From: Rhodococcus sp. (in: high G+C Gram-positive bacteria)
GTDB lineage: Bacteria; Actinomycetota; Actinomycetes; Mycobacteriales; Mycobacteriaceae
Assembly (NCBI GenBank): GCA_012514505.1
Contig: JAAZAD010000283.1
Span: 1-64,000 of the forward strand
Reading direction: 5' to 3'
Length of the DNA stretch: 64,000 nucleotides
The notes beneath the pieces are model-generated. The model was not told the origin of the DNA and did no database searches. It saw nothing but the letters and a program-made list of their open reading frames with translations. Position numbers and translations under genes: made by a program. Numbering within the stretch: position 1 is the first letter of the stretch; the number at the start of each line of letters is the position of its first letter. This document shows positions 19,014 to 27,315 of this stretch, in pieces.

Positions 19014-19424
19014 TCACGAACGCAGCGCCGCCGAACCGAGGATCCGGGTGACCGCGATTTCCACCACGACCCGGTTGGGATTCTCTCTCGGCTGCCGATA
19101 CCGGGCGGCGTACCTGTTCTCGGCGTCCGTGACGGATTCCGGGTCGGTGAGGACTCGGGTTGGGCCCTCGAGGGTGAGCCAACGGGGACCTTCCACCTGA
19201 CTGACGGCGGCGTAGCCACCTCGTTCCGCATTGATCGCCTTCTGCGATCCGGCATTGGTGATCACCCGTGCCAGTCCGTGCTCCTGGTCCCAGGTGAATC
19301 CGACCGCGACGACGTGTGGTGTGCCGTTCTTGCGCAGGGTGGTCAGCGTCCCGAGGTGATACTCGGCGAGGAAAGCCAGCGCGGCATCGTTCAAACGGAG
19401 CGGTTTGTCGGGGGTGCGATCCAT
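19014..19424 (-). CDS. F420-dependent split-barrel oxidoreductase, biliverdin reductase-like (Rv2074 type)
   Basis: A 136-residue FMN/F420-binding split barrel with the [20 protein letters not shown] core, the SQKAINA phosphate-binding segment and a WLTLEG strand. It is close in sequence and position to M. tuberculosis Rv2074, characterised as an F420H2-dependent biliverdin reductase; M. tuberculosis likewise has an SDR and cobL, cobM and cobK beside it. The reaction would reduce biliverdin to bilirubin in the cytosol. TACCGT (19431-19436) lies 6 nt before the ATG, so the transcript is probably leaderless and divergent from the SDR gene. Substrate assignment is by homology only. Confidence 0.82.
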   Translation of the reverse strand: MDRTPDKPLRLNDAALAFLAEYHLGTLTTLRKNGTPHVVAVGFTWDQEHGLARVITNAGSQKAINAERGGYAAVSQVEGPRWLTLEGPTRVLTDPESVTDAENRYAARYRQPRENPNRVVVEIAVTRILGSAALRS

Positions 19425-19454
19425 ACCCAAACGGTAATCCAGGACTATTGAGGG

Positions 19455-20222
19455 GTGAGCGTGGGATCGAGAAGGAAAGAGCTGCCCGAGGGCGCAGTGC
19501 TGCTGCTGGGCGGCCGCAGTGAGATTGGCCTCGAGATCGTCACACGTCTGGCGCCCGGACGCACGATCATCCTGGCTGCTCGACGCAGTCACCAACTGGA
19601 GACCGAGCGGCAACAACTGCTGGACGCGGGCGCAGGCGCGGTGGTGTGCACCGAGTTCGACGCGGACAAAGTGGACGAGCATGAGTCATTTCTCTCATCG
19701 GTGGCGGCCGAACACGGGCCATTGGCGGTCACGGTCCTGGCCTTCGGCATCCTCGGTGACCAGGAACGCGCAGAGCGCGATGCCGGCCACGCCGTTCAGG
19801 TCGTCCACACCGACTTCGTCGCCCAGGTGAGCGTGCTGACCCACCTGGCGAATCTGCTTCGAACACAGGGCGCCGGCCGCATCGTGGTGTTCTCGTCGAT
19901 CGCGGGTGTGCGGGTACGCCGGGCGAACTACGTTTACGGTTCGGCGAAGGCAGGACTCGACGGTTTCGCGAGCGGACTCGGCGACGCACTGCACGACACC
20001 GGGGTGTCGCTGATGCTCGTACGTTCCGGCTTCGTGATCGGACGGATGACCGAAGGGATGTCGCCCGCACCGATGTCGAGCACGCCCGGTCAGGTGGCCG
20101 ACGCAGTGGTGGACGGGTTGCGGCGTGGGGCGATCCGCGTGACGGTCCCGGGGAAGCTGCGTTTGGCGTTCTTCGTGATGCGGCTGGTTCCACAATCCAT
20201 CTGGCGACGGATGCCACGATGA
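19455..20222 (+). CDS. Short-chain dehydrogenase/reductase (Rv2073c type)
   Basis: A 255-residue SDR. An atypical nucleotide-binding turn [10 protein letters not shown] replaces the usual TGxxxGIG; the catalytic triad is present as FSSIAG Ser and YVYGSAKAG Tyr/Lys. The C-terminal 40 residues are basic and hydrophobic ([15 protein letters not shown]), suggesting membrane association, as in DprE2-like and related SDRs. Its substrate is unknown. Its TGA overlaps the cobL ATG (ATGA), so it heads the cobL-cobM-cobK transcript, as in mycobacteria. The GTG at 19455 is the assumed start. Confidence 0.85.
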   Translation: MSVGSRRKELPEGAVLLLGGRSEIGLEIVTRLAPGRTIILAARRSHQLETERQQLLDAGAGAVVCTEFDADKVDEHESFLSSVAAEHGPLAVTVLAFGILGDQERAERDAGHAVQVVHTDFVAQVSVLTHLANLLRTQGAGRIVVFSSIAGVRVRRANYVYGSAKAGLDGFASGLGDALHDTGVSLMLVRSGFVIGRMTEGMSPAPMSSTPGQVADAVVDGLRRGAIRVTVPGKLRLAFFVMRLVPQSIWRRMPR

Positions 20223-21442
20223 CGGAGATCGTTGTCGTCGGGATCGGGGCAGACGGCTGGGACGGTCTGTCTCCCGCCGCGCAACGTGAGGTCGGCGCCG
20301 CGGAGGTGCTGATGGGATCGTCCCGCCAGTTGGATCTGGTGCCGGATTCCGACGCGAAGCGGGTGGCGTGGCCGTCGCCGCTCGTTCCCGCATTGCCGAG
20401 GCTGATGGCGGAGTACGCGGACCGTTCGGTGTGCGTACTGGCGAGTGGCGACCCGATGTTCCACGGCATCGGCGTGACCCTCACGGACCTGCTGGGCGCG
20501 GATCGCGTTCGGATCGTCCCGCACCCGTCCTCCGCGGCTCTGGCCTGTGCGCGCATGGGGTGGCCCGCACACGAAACTCCGGTGCGCAGCGTGGTTTCTC
20601 GGGCGCTCGAGAGTGTCCTGCCGGACCTGCGCGAAGGCGGGCGTCTGCTGGTCCTCGGTCGCGACCAAGACACTCCGGCACAGCTTTCCGCGTTGTTGAC
20701 CGCACACGGCTTCGGCGGCACACGCATGACGGTGCTCGCCGAGCTCGGGGGCGAGAATGAGTCCCGCGCCGAGGGCCTCGCCCGAACGTGGTCGCACGAG
20801 CCATCGACCGCATTGAACGTGATGGTACTCGAGTGCAGCGCCGACATCGACGCCGGACGACTGGGACGACTACCCGGTCTGCCGGACAGCGTTTACTCGG
20901 GCGACGGACAGATGACGAAGCAGGAGATTCGAGCGCTGACTCTGTGCGCGCTGGCACCGGCCCCGGGTGAATTGTTGTGGGACGTGGGCGGCGGCTCCGG
21001 AACCATCGCGATCGAGTGGATGCGGACGCACCCGCGGTGTCGGGCGGTGTCGTTCGAGCGTGAGAGCGACAGGTGCGACCAGATTCGAAGCAACGCGGTC
21101 GAACTCGGTGTTCCGGACCTGATTGTCGGCGGCGAAGCGCCCGCCGCGTTCTCATCGGCGGGGTCGGTCCCGGACGCGATCTTCGTCGGTGGCGGTGTCA
21201 CACAGGACGGGATGCTCGATCGATGTTGGGCGGCACTTCCTGACGGCGGCCGTCTTGTCGCCAACGCAGTCACCGCAGAATCTGAAGCGTTGCTTCTCGC
21301 GTGGTACGCCGCACAGGGTGGGCAGCTACGAAAGTTTCAGGTGTACAGGGGTGAGCCGCTCGGCGAGTTCACCTCGTGGCGACCGCAACTGCCGGTCGTG
21401 CAGTGGTCGGTGACGAAGCGAGAGAAGGGCGAACGACGATGA
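20219..21442 (+). CDS. cobL: CobL, precorrin-6Y C5,15-methyltransferase (decarboxylating)
   Basis: A 407-residue fusion of CbiE (about residues 1-210) and CbiT (about 215-407). The N-terminal half has the tetrapyrrole methylase features VVGIGADGWDG and LASGDPMFHGIG; the C-terminal half has the SAM-binding LLWDVGGGSGTIAIEW. It methylates C5 and C15 of precorrin-6B and decarboxylates the C12 acetate to give precorrin-8X in aerobic corrin synthesis. It overlaps the SDR stop and the cobM start by 4 bp each. Confidence 0.95.
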   Translation: MTEIVVVGIGADGWDGLSPAAQREVGAAEVLMGSSRQLDLVPDSDAKRVAWPSPLVPALPRLMAEYADRSVCVLASGDPMFHGIGVTLTDLLGADRVRIVPHPSSAALACARMGWPAHETPVRSVVSRALESVLPDLREGGRLLVLGRDQDTPAQLSALLTAHGFGGTRMTVLAELGGENESRAEGLARTWSHEPSTALNVMVLECSADIDAGRLGRLPGLPDSVYSGDGQMTKQEIRALTLCALAPAPGELLWDVGGGSGTIAIEWMRTHPRCRAVSFERESDRCDQIRSNAVELGVPDLIVGGEAPAAFSSAGSVPDAIFVGGGVTQDGMLDRCWAALPDGGRLVANAVTAESEALLLAWYAAQGGQLRKFQVYRGEPLGEFTSWRPQLPVVQWSVTKREKGERR

Positions 21443-22188
21443 CCGTGTACTTCATCGGTGCCGGACCAGGTGCGGCAGATCTCGTGACCGTGCGCGCGCA
21501 GCGCATCATCGCGAGCAGTCCGGTGTGCTTGTATGCGGGCAGTCTCGTTCCGACCGAACTGCTGGCGGAATGCCCACCAGATGCTCGGCTAATCGACACT
21601 GCGCGACTGAGTCTCGACGAGATCACTGCCCTCCTGATCGAAGCGCACGAGGCCGGTGACGATGTTGCCCGGCTGCACTCCGGAGATCCCTCGATCTACA
21701 GCGCTGTGGCGGAACAAGCACGCCGCCTCGACGCCGCAGGCGTTCCGTACACGATGGTGCCGGGCGTTCCCGCCTTCACTGCGGCTGCCGCATCTCTGGG
21801 GCGTGAGCTGACCGTTCCCGGTGTGTCGCAGTCGATCGTGCTGACACGAGTGTCGACGTTGTCGACCGCGATGCCCGAAGGTGAAGACCTGCGCACTCTC
21901 GGTCGTAGCGGTGCCACCATGGTCATCCACCTCGGGGCGCATCGCATCGAGCAGATCGTCGAGGAACTGTCGGACAACTATGGCACCGACTGCCCGGCAG
22001 CGGTCGTGGCATTCGCGTCGCGGCCCGACGAAATCGTGCTGCGGGGAACGTTGGCGACCCTCCTCGACCAGGTGCAGGAAGCAGGCATTACCAAGACCGC
22101 AGTGGTGATCGTAGGCAGAGCACTCGCTGCCGAGGGGTTCCCGGACAGCTACCTGTATTCCGCCACCCGCTCGCGTGCTACCCACTGA
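21439..22188 (+). CDS. cobM: CobM, precorrin-4 C11-methyltransferase
   Basis: A 249-residue tetrapyrrole methylase with VYFIGAGPGAADLVTVRAQ at the N terminus, ARLHSGDPSIYSA in the SAM site and VPGVPAFTAAAA. It adds a methyl to C11 of precorrin-4 to make precorrin-5. The ATG overlaps the cobL TGA; the frame extends 21 codons upstream but only within cobL. cobK follows after 2 bp. Confidence 0.95.
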   Translation: MTVYFIGAGPGAADLVTVRAQRIIASSPVCLYAGSLVPTELLAECPPDARLIDTARLSLDEITALLIEAHEAGDDVARLHSGDPSIYSAVAEQARRLDAAGVPYTMVPGVPAFTAAAASLGRELTVPGVSQSIVLTRVSTLSTAMPEGEDLRTLGRSGATMVIHLGAHRIEQIVEELSDNYGTDCPAAVVAFASRPDEIVLRGTLATLLDQVQEAGITKTAVVIVGRALAAEGFPDSYLYSATRSRATH

Positions 22189-22190
22189 CC

Positions 22191-22931
22191 GTGCCGCGCA
22201 TTCTGATTCTCGGCGGTACGGGGGAAGCTCGTGCGCTTGCGGCCGCGCTCACGGATATGCCTGGCATCGATCTGGTGTCGTCGCTCGCTGGGCGTGTGGC
22301 GAACCCGATTCTGCCGCCCGGTGAGGTCCGTTCCGGGGGATTCGGAGGTGCGGACGGACTGACGCGGTGGATTCGGGAGCAGGCGATAGACGCGATTGTC
22401 GACGCGACTCATCCTTTCGCCGCGCAGATCACCACGAATGCGGTACTTGCAGCAGACCGATGCGGCACTCCGCTCGTCGTTCTGCGGCGGCCCGAATGGC
22501 AGGCGCCCGTTAACGCGCAGTGGAACCTCGTGTCCGACACCGCGGCCGCTGCGGAACTGCTTCCTTCGGTCGGAACCCGAGCGTTCCTCACCATTGGCCG
22601 GCAAGGGGTCGATGCTTTCGCTGGGATGGCCACGATGTGGTTTCTGGTGCGTGCGATCGATCCACCCGAAGGGAAGATGCCTCCCCGGGCCGAACTCACC
22701 CTGGCTCGTGGTCCCTTCACAGTGGCCGGAGAAACCTCACTGATGCGGCAGCGCCGGATCGACGTACTGGTCACCAAGAACAGTGGGGGAGAGCAGACGG
22801 CAGCGAAGCTGGAAGCAGCTGAGCGTCTCGATATTCCGGTAGTCGTGATCGAGCGTCCACCGCTGCCTGCCGGTGTTTCGACGGTGGATGACGTGTCAGG
22901 AGCTGCCGCCTGGGTCGCAGCAATCACATAA
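22191..22931 (+). CDS. cobK: CobK, precorrin-6A reductase
   Basis: A 246-residue NAD(P)H-dependent reductase beginning with ILILGGTGEARALAAAL, a Rossmann-like start, then the conserved DATHPFAAQIT segment and VTKNSGG near residue 198. It reduces precorrin-6A to precorrin-6B (6Y), the substrate of CobL. The GTG start is 2 bp after cobM. It ends the SDR-cobL-cobM-cobK run; a 165-bp gap separates it from rpf. Confidence 0.94.
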   Translation: MPRILILGGTGEARALAAALTDMPGIDLVSSLAGRVANPILPPGEVRSGGFGGADGLTRWIREQAIDAIVDATHPFAAQITTNAVLAADRCGTPLVVLRRPEWQAPVNAQWNLVSDTAAAAELLPSVGTRAFLTIGRQGVDAFAGMATMWFLVRAIDPPEGKMPPRAELTLARGPFTVAGETSLMRQRRIDVLVTKNSGGEQTAAKLEAAERLDIPVVVIERPPLPAGVSTVDDVSGAAAWVAAIT

Positions 22932-22970
22932 CGAAACAGTTGCGACACGGTGTCGAAAGCATCACATAAC
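22923..22970. repeat. Direct 10-bp repeats flanking a 13-bp palindrome between cobK and rpf
   Basis: ATCACATAAC is found at 22923-22932 and 22961-22970. Between them lies the odd-centred palindrome CGACACGGTGTCG (22943-22955). The arrangement lies upstream of the rpf leader and could be a regulator site; no family is recognised. Confidence 0.4.
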
Positions 22971-23065
22971 CCCAGAACTGAACACTTTTCACTTCAGCCA
23001 CTCGGATAGTCGTCAGTCGTACGTCTATTACGTTGGCTGACAACGCAACGTTGCCGGCAAGCCTA

Positions 23066-23083
23066 TTTCCGCAGATGCGGAAA
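23066..23083 (+). promoter_or_regulatory. Short hairpin overlapping the rpf ribosome-binding region
   Basis: TTTCCGC (23066-23072) pairs with GCGGAAA (23077-23083) around AGAT. The 3' arm runs into the AAAGGA (23081-23086) that lies 10 nt before the rpf ATG, so folding could limit ribosome access. The gap is too short for the cyclic di-AMP riboswitch found before some rpf genes. Confidence 0.4.
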
Positions 23084-23096
23084 GGATTGAGCCAGC

Positions 23097-23576
23097 ATGA
23101 TCGAACGCAGAACGAGAAAGCTCATAGCGGGCCTGATCATGGTCTTCGGAGCGATTTGTGCCGCGGTGCTGGGGCTGGGCGCCGGAACCGCCGCAGCCGC
23201 ACCGCACAACTGGGAAGAAGTCGCGCAATGCGAAAGCGGCGGCGACTGGACCACGAACACCGGAAACGGCTTCTTCGGCGGATTGCAGTTCCACCCGGAA
23301 ACCTGGCGGTCCCACGGCGGTGAGGGACTTGCGTCGGAAGCCAGCAAAGCCGAGCAGATCCTTGTTGCCGAAAGGGTTCTGAAGACTCAAGGTCCGGGCG
23401 CATGGCCGGTGTGCGGCCAGTACCTCACCCTTGCCGAACCTGGTGAAAGTGAGTCGGTCTGGGGTAGTTCGGACGGTACGGGCTCCGACGAGACGGATGT
23501 GATTGCGCGAACGGCTCTTGCCGGTGCACGTGAACTTGCCGCAGAGCGAGCGTCGAGCCTGGTCTCCGAGGGGTGA
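23097..23576 (+). CDS. rpf: Secreted resuscitation-promoting factor (Rpf), lysozyme-like
   Basis: A 159-residue protein with a signal peptide (basic residues 2-8, hydrophobic core to about 30, Ala-rich cleavage near 35). The Rpf fold follows directly: [11 protein letters not shown] with catalytic Glu46, conserved Cys45 and Cys106 for the disulphide, and GLQFHPETW. Rpf proteins cleave peptidoglycan glycan strands and restart growth of dormant cells. There is no LysM or other anchor; the C-terminal 45 residues are acidic and unstructured. In M. tuberculosis sigC, not rpf, lies between cobK and blaC. ATG 23097 has AAAGGA upstream. Confidence 0.93.
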   Translation: MIERRTRKLIAGLIMVFGAICAAVLGLGAGTAAAAPHNWEEVAQCESGGDWTTNTGNGFFGGLQFHPETWRSHGGEGLASEASKAEQILVAERVLKTQGPGAWPVCGQYLTLAEPGESESVWGSSDGTGSDETDVIARTALAGARELAAERASSLVSEG

Positions 23577-23584
23577 CCAGGCTC
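23555..23584. terminator. 10-bp perfect hairpin at the rpf stop, facing bla
   Basis: GAGCCTGGTC (23555-23564) pairs with GACCAGGCTC (23575-23584). It includes the rpf stop codon and lies 16 bp from the end of the convergent beta-lactamase gene, a likely terminator for rpf and possibly both. Confidence 0.7.
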
Positions 23585-23600
23585 TCCGCCCGTTACGTGC

Positions 23601-24542
23601 TCAGTCCTTCAGTGCGTCGACCACGGCTGCAGTCGATTTGGCGATCACGTTGTTGTTGGCCTTGGCGTCGGGAAGGCCGGTGCTGCTGTCGGTGAGGAAC
23701 ACGAGGACGATCGGGTCACCCTCCGGTGTCCACACCACCCCGGCGTCGTTGTTCGTGCCGAATTGTCCACCACCGGTCTTGTCAGCTGCTGTCCAGCCGG
23801 TGGGTAGGCCGGCGCGGATGCGTTCGTCCGAGGTGGTGCTGCCGCGCATCCATTCGACGAGCCGCTCACGGTCGGCGTCGGTGAGACCGTCGCCCAGGAG
23901 GAGTTCTTCGTAGCCGTCGGCCAACTCGCCAGGAGTGGACGTGTCCCGAGGGTCGCCCCGGAGTGCCTCATTGAGTTCGGTTTCCCAGCGGTCCAGGCGG
24001 GTACTGTCGTCGCCCATCTCGCGGGCGATCGCCGTGACTGCGGGCGGCCCACCGATCTCTTCGAGCAGGTAATTGCCGGCGGTGTTGTCGCTACGAGTGA
24101 GTGCGGCGTCGGCGAGTTCCGCGAGGGTCATGGTGGTGCCCGCTGCCGGCTCCGTGACGGGGGAGTACTCCACGATCTTGGCGGGGTCGATCATGACTTC
24201 CTTCTCGAGCGACGTCTCACCGGCTTCCGCGAGGCGAAGAACCTGCGCGGCCGCATAGGTTTTGAATGTCGAACACATGGCGAAGGATTCGTCGGCGCGA
24301 TGTTCGTACGTCTCACCGGTGACGGGGTTCAGCGCCGCGAGGCCGATGCGGGTGGAAGTCGAGTTTTCGAGGTCGCGTATTACTGCGTCGAGTTCTTCGT
24401 GTTCGTCTGTGACATGAGAGGACGGCGCTGTCGTGTCGGACGTGAGGGGAATGGTGTCAGCACTCGCACACCCGCCGAGAAGCAGGGGCAGTGTGGCAGC
24501 GGCAGAAATGGCGGCACGAGATGCTCGGGAGTTCCAGGTCAT
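23601..24542 (-). CDS. bla: Class A beta-lactamase, lipoprotein
   Basis: A 313-residue enzyme with a lipobox LLLGGC (Cys25), so it is probably lipid-anchored outside the membrane. All class A motifs are visible: STFK (Ser91, Lys94), SDN (151-153), Glu188 in WETELNEA and KTG (255-257). The residue after KTG is Gly rather than the Thr/Ser common in other enzymes. It hydrolyses beta-lactams by acylating the serine. It corresponds in place to M. tuberculosis blaC (Rv2068c). ATG 24542 is chosen; TTG 24551 is the alternative. It is divergent from a LysR gene, which may control it. Confidence 0.94.
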   Translation of the reverse strand: MTWNSRASRAAISAAATLPLLLGGCASADTIPLTSDTTAPSSHVTDEHEELDAVIRDLENSTSTRIGLAALNPVTGETYEHRADESFAMCSTFKTYAAAQVLRLAEAGETSLEKEVMIDPAKIVEYSPVTEPAAGTTMTLAELADAALTRSDNTAGNYLLEEIGGPPAVTAIAREMGDDSTRLDRWETELNEALRGDPRDTSTPGELADGYEELLLGDGLTDADRERLVEWMRGSTTSDERIRAGLPTGWTAADKTGGGQFGTNNDAGVVWTPEGDPIVLVFLTDSSTGLPDAKANNNVIAKSTAAVVDALKD

Positions 24543-24612
24543 GCCGAACAATCTCTGACGAAGCGCCGCGATTCACAAATACGATGGCCGCATTCGGGCG
24601 AGTCGAGAACGA

Positions 24613-24642
24613 TATAAGCGCAGTTCCACCCATGCGCGTATA
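24613..24642. promoter_or_regulatory. Candidate LysR-type operator between bla and lysR
   Basis: TATAAGCGC (24613-24621) and GCGCGTATA (24634-24642) form an inverted repeat with one mismatch and a 12-nt spacer, 44 bp before the LysR ATG and 70 bp before the bla start. Position and symmetry fit a regulator site for the divergent pair. Confidence 0.5.
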
Positions 24643-24685
24643 CGGTCCATCTCATGGACACGAAGAGACCCGCCCGACTGGTTGA

Positions 24686-25579
24686 ATGCCCTTCATGGAC
24701 CTGATTCGGCATCTGAGCTTTTTCGTTGCGGTGGCGGAGGAAGGGCATTTCGGTCACGCCGCGGAGCGACTCGGTATGACACAACCCCCGCTGTCCCAGG
24801 GCATGCGAAGGCTCGAGCAGCGGATCGGCACAGACCTCGTCCATCGTGGCGCGCGTTCGGTGTCGCTCACAGACGCGGGACGAGAACTCCTTCCTAGGGC
24901 TCGACTTCTGGTGGCGGATGCTGCGAGGTTCGACGACGAGGCGCGTCGAGTCGCAGGCAGTCCCAGTGCAGCGGTCAGATGGGGTGTCAGCGCCGCCGTT
25001 CCGGACGAGATCGTCGTCGGGTGCGTGAAAGCCCTCGGCGGTAAGGACTCTCGCCGCGAAACGCGCGTATCCACCATGACAGCCTCCACCAACGAACTCG
25101 TGGATGCGCTCCGAAACGGCGCTCTCGACGTGGCCGTCGTCGATCATCCAGCGATTGTCACGGGTCTCGAATGCGGTCCGGTGCTCTCACTTCGTCGTTG
25201 GGTGGTTGTTCCGGAAGGTCATGCCGTCGCGGTCGCGAAGAAGCCACAGCTGCGTATGCTGCAGGGACTGAGCCTGACGACGCGGCCCCGGTCCGACAAT
25301 CAGCCTGGGCACGACCTACTTCTCGACGTTCTTCGGTCCAAAGGCATCGACCCGGAGGTGCTTGTCTCGAGGGACTTCCGCGACCTTGTCGGTCAGGTTG
25401 CCGCGGGTGACTGTTTCGGCGTGACATCGGAGGCACCGCGCTCGATGCCCGGTGTCGTCTGGGTCGACCTGTTGCGCAGCGACCTGGCTGCCCGAATGCG
25501 CATCGCGTGGAGGCAGGGCCACGCACCTGACACGGAGATTCGGGCACTCGACCGTGTTCTTCTGAAGGCCGGACGATGA
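24686..25579 (+). CDS. LysR-family transcription regulator
   Basis: A 297-residue LysR protein: N-terminal winged helix-turn-helix (about residues 4-62, with FFVAVAEEGHFGHAAERLGM and SQGMRRLEQRIG) and a C-terminal effector-binding domain of periplasmic-binding-protein type. ATG 24686 or 24695 may be the start. It is divergent from the beta-lactamase gene and overlaps by 4 bp a cytosolic penicillin-fold serine hydrolase. That layout suggests it controls one or both, with a ligand linked to beta-lactam or cell-wall products, as AmpR does; that is inference. Confidence 0.88.
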   Translation: MPFMDLIRHLSFFVAVAEEGHFGHAAERLGMTQPPLSQGMRRLEQRIGTDLVHRGARSVSLTDAGRELLPRARLLVADAARFDDEARRVAGSPSAAVRWGVSAAVPDEIVVGCVKALGGKDSRRETRVSTMTASTNELVDALRNGALDVAVVDHPAIVTGLECGPVLSLRRWVVVPEGHAVAVAKKPQLRMLQGLSLTTRPRSDNQPGHDLLLDVLRSKGIDPEVLVSRDFRDLVGQVAAGDCFGVTSEAPRSMPGVVWVDLLRSDLAARMRIAWRQGHAPDTEIRALDRVLLKAGR

Positions 25580-26487
25580 GGACGGACACTGAGAAACAAA
25601 TCCTGGATGTCTTCGCTGACGCTGGTTGCGTCGGGTGGCTGCACGCGCGCCGCATCGGCACACAGGAAGGTACGACGGGCGGGGAGGTCGGCGTCGGAGC
25701 GGACGACTTGGTGGTCACCGCGTCGGTGTACAAGCTGGCATTGCTTCTGGCACTGTGCCGTTCGTTCGAGGCGGGGGAGACCGATCCACGTGCGCGTGTG
25801 CGTGTCGAACCCGCCGACTGCACGCCCGGCCCGACTGGTGTGTCGTTGTTTCGGGATCCTGTCACGCTCAGTTGGCGTGACTTGGCCACGTCGATGATGA
25901 CTGTTTCCGACAACGCCGCAGCTGATCTCATACTCGGTCAGGTGGGTTTGTCGAGCGTCGAATCGATTCTGCTGGACGTCGGTCTCACTCGCACCCGCAT
26001 AGTGGGAGGCACGGCCGACGCTCATCGCACTCTGGTGATCGACGCACATGCACACACCACCGCCGAAGCCTTCGCGTCGCTCGCTGACAACGACGAGGCG
26101 TGGACTGTGTCGGCCTACGATCCGTCGTACGCGAGCGCCACCACGCCGCGTGAGATGACCGACCTGCTCGAGGCGATCTGGACCGACCGGGTGCTGTCTG
26201 CGGAGCAGTCGGCCTTCGTGCGCGAAATCATGGCGGCACAGGTGTGGTCGCATCGTATTCGTTCCGGCTTTCCCTACGCGGACGTCACGGTGGCAGGAAA
26301 GACAGGAACCATCGGTGCCATTCGTAACGAAGTTGCGGTGGTGAGCTTTCCGGGTGAATTGCCGGTGGCTGTTTCGGTGTTCACGCGCGCGGCACGCGCC
26401 GACCCGATGCTGCCACTGGTCGACCAGGCGATCGGGCGGGCAGCTCAGATCGCCGTCACGGAACTCAGGTCCGGCAAGCTGGATTGA
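25576..26487 (+). CDS. Cytosolic class A beta-lactamase-fold serine hydrolase
   Basis: A 303-residue protein with the serine beta-lactamase/transpeptidase motifs SVYK (Ser50, Lys53), SDN (111-113) and KTGT (242-245). It has no signal peptide or lipobox, unlike the divergent beta-lactamase, and the Glu of the omega loop (ExxLN) is not visible, so efficient deacylation of beta-lactams is doubtful. It may be an esterase, an amidase or a sensor of penicillin-like ligands. The ATG overlaps the LysR stop, and its own TGA overlaps the TTG of the Clp_N gene, giving a three-gene coupled operon. Confidence 0.82.
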   Translation: MRTDTEKQILDVFADAGCVGWLHARRIGTQEGTTGGEVGVGADDLVVTASVYKLALLLALCRSFEAGETDPRARVRVEPADCTPGPTGVSLFRDPVTLSWRDLATSMMTVSDNAAADLILGQVGLSSVESILLDVGLTRTRIVGGTADAHRTLVIDAHAHTTAEAFASLADNDEAWTVSAYDPSYASATTPREMTDLLEAIWTDRVLSAEQSAFVREIMAAQVWSHRIRSGFPYADVTVAGKTGTIGAIRNEVAVVSFPGELPVAVSVFTRAARADPMLPLVDQAIGRAAQIAVTELRSGKLD

Positions 26488-27176
26488 CGTCAACCAAGCA
26501 GCTTCATCCGGACGCGCTGAGTCAGTTGTCCGATGCGGTATTACTGGCGGATCATCTGGGCGATATCGCCGACCACCTTATCGGCCATTTCGTCGATCAG
26601 GCACGGCGCTCCGGCGCATCGTGGACGGACATCGGTACGAGCATGGGCGTCAGCAAACAAGCCGCGCAGAAGCGCTTCGTTCCCAAAGGTCCTACGAGTG
26701 GGTCGGAACTCGACCCGAATGAGGGCTTCAACCAATTCACGCCGCGGGCACGCAATGTCGTGGTGGCATCCCAGAACGAGGCACGCGACGCCGGCAACGA
26801 CACGATCGTGCCCGCACACCTGGTGCTCGGACTGCTCAGCGAACCGAGGGGTATCGCGGCGCGCACAATCGTGGATCTGGGTGTCTCGCTCGACGACATC
26901 CGGAGTGCCGCAGCAGCGGTGCTACCGGATGCCGCCACGGAGGTGCCGACGCTCATCCCGTTCGACTCCGGCGCAAAGAAGGTCCTGGAACTTACCTTCC
27001 GGGAAGCGCTTCGCCTGGGGCACAATCACATCGGAACAGAACACATCTTGCTGGCGCTCCTCGAGCACGAGGACGGGAAGGGCGTTGTATCCGGTCTCGG
27101 CATCGCGAAGCCGGCAGCCGAGACACGAATCCTGACATTCGTCGAAGAAGCCGCGCGGGCGCTAGCCGAGGAGTGA
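26484..27176 (+). CDS. Clp_N-domain protein with N-terminal helix-turn-helix-like segment
   Basis: A 230-residue protein without an ATPase domain. Residues about 15-65 form a helical segment with an HTH-like stretch (SWTDIGTSMGVSKQAAQKRF). Residues about 80-225 hold two Clp_N repeats, each with the pattern TPRARNVVVASQ... or DSGAKKVLELTFREA, and HIGTEHILLALL. Clp_N modules bind substrates or adaptors of ClpC/ClpA. Stand-alone forms occur in actinobacteria and their role is not defined. The start is the TTG overlapping the preceding TGA; no other start suits the HTH segment. Confidence 0.8.
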   Translation: MTSTKQLHPDALSQLSDAVLLADHLGDIADHLIGHFVDQARRSGASWTDIGTSMGVSKQAAQKRFVPKGPTSGSELDPNEGFNQFTPRARNVVVASQNEARDAGNDTIVPAHLVLGLLSEPRGIAARTIVDLGVSLDDIRSAAAAVLPDAATEVPTLIPFDSGAKKVLELTFREALRLGHNHIGTEHILLALLEHEDGKGVVSGLGIAKPAAETRILTFVEEAARALAEE

Positions 27177-27315
27177 GTGTCGAGGCCATTGGAGTTGTCG
27201 GTGCCTGCCGTCACAATCGAGGCCATGCAGGTTGAGCAGCACATTTGTTGCTGCCGGTATGTCCGAATGCATACAGTTTTGCCGACAACTTTCACACTTT
27301 CTGGGGGATTTCTCT

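Noticed and set aside
22932..23096. Cyclic di-AMP (ydaO-type) riboswitch before rpf
   Set aside because: The gap is short and lacks the conserved core; only a small hairpin is visible.
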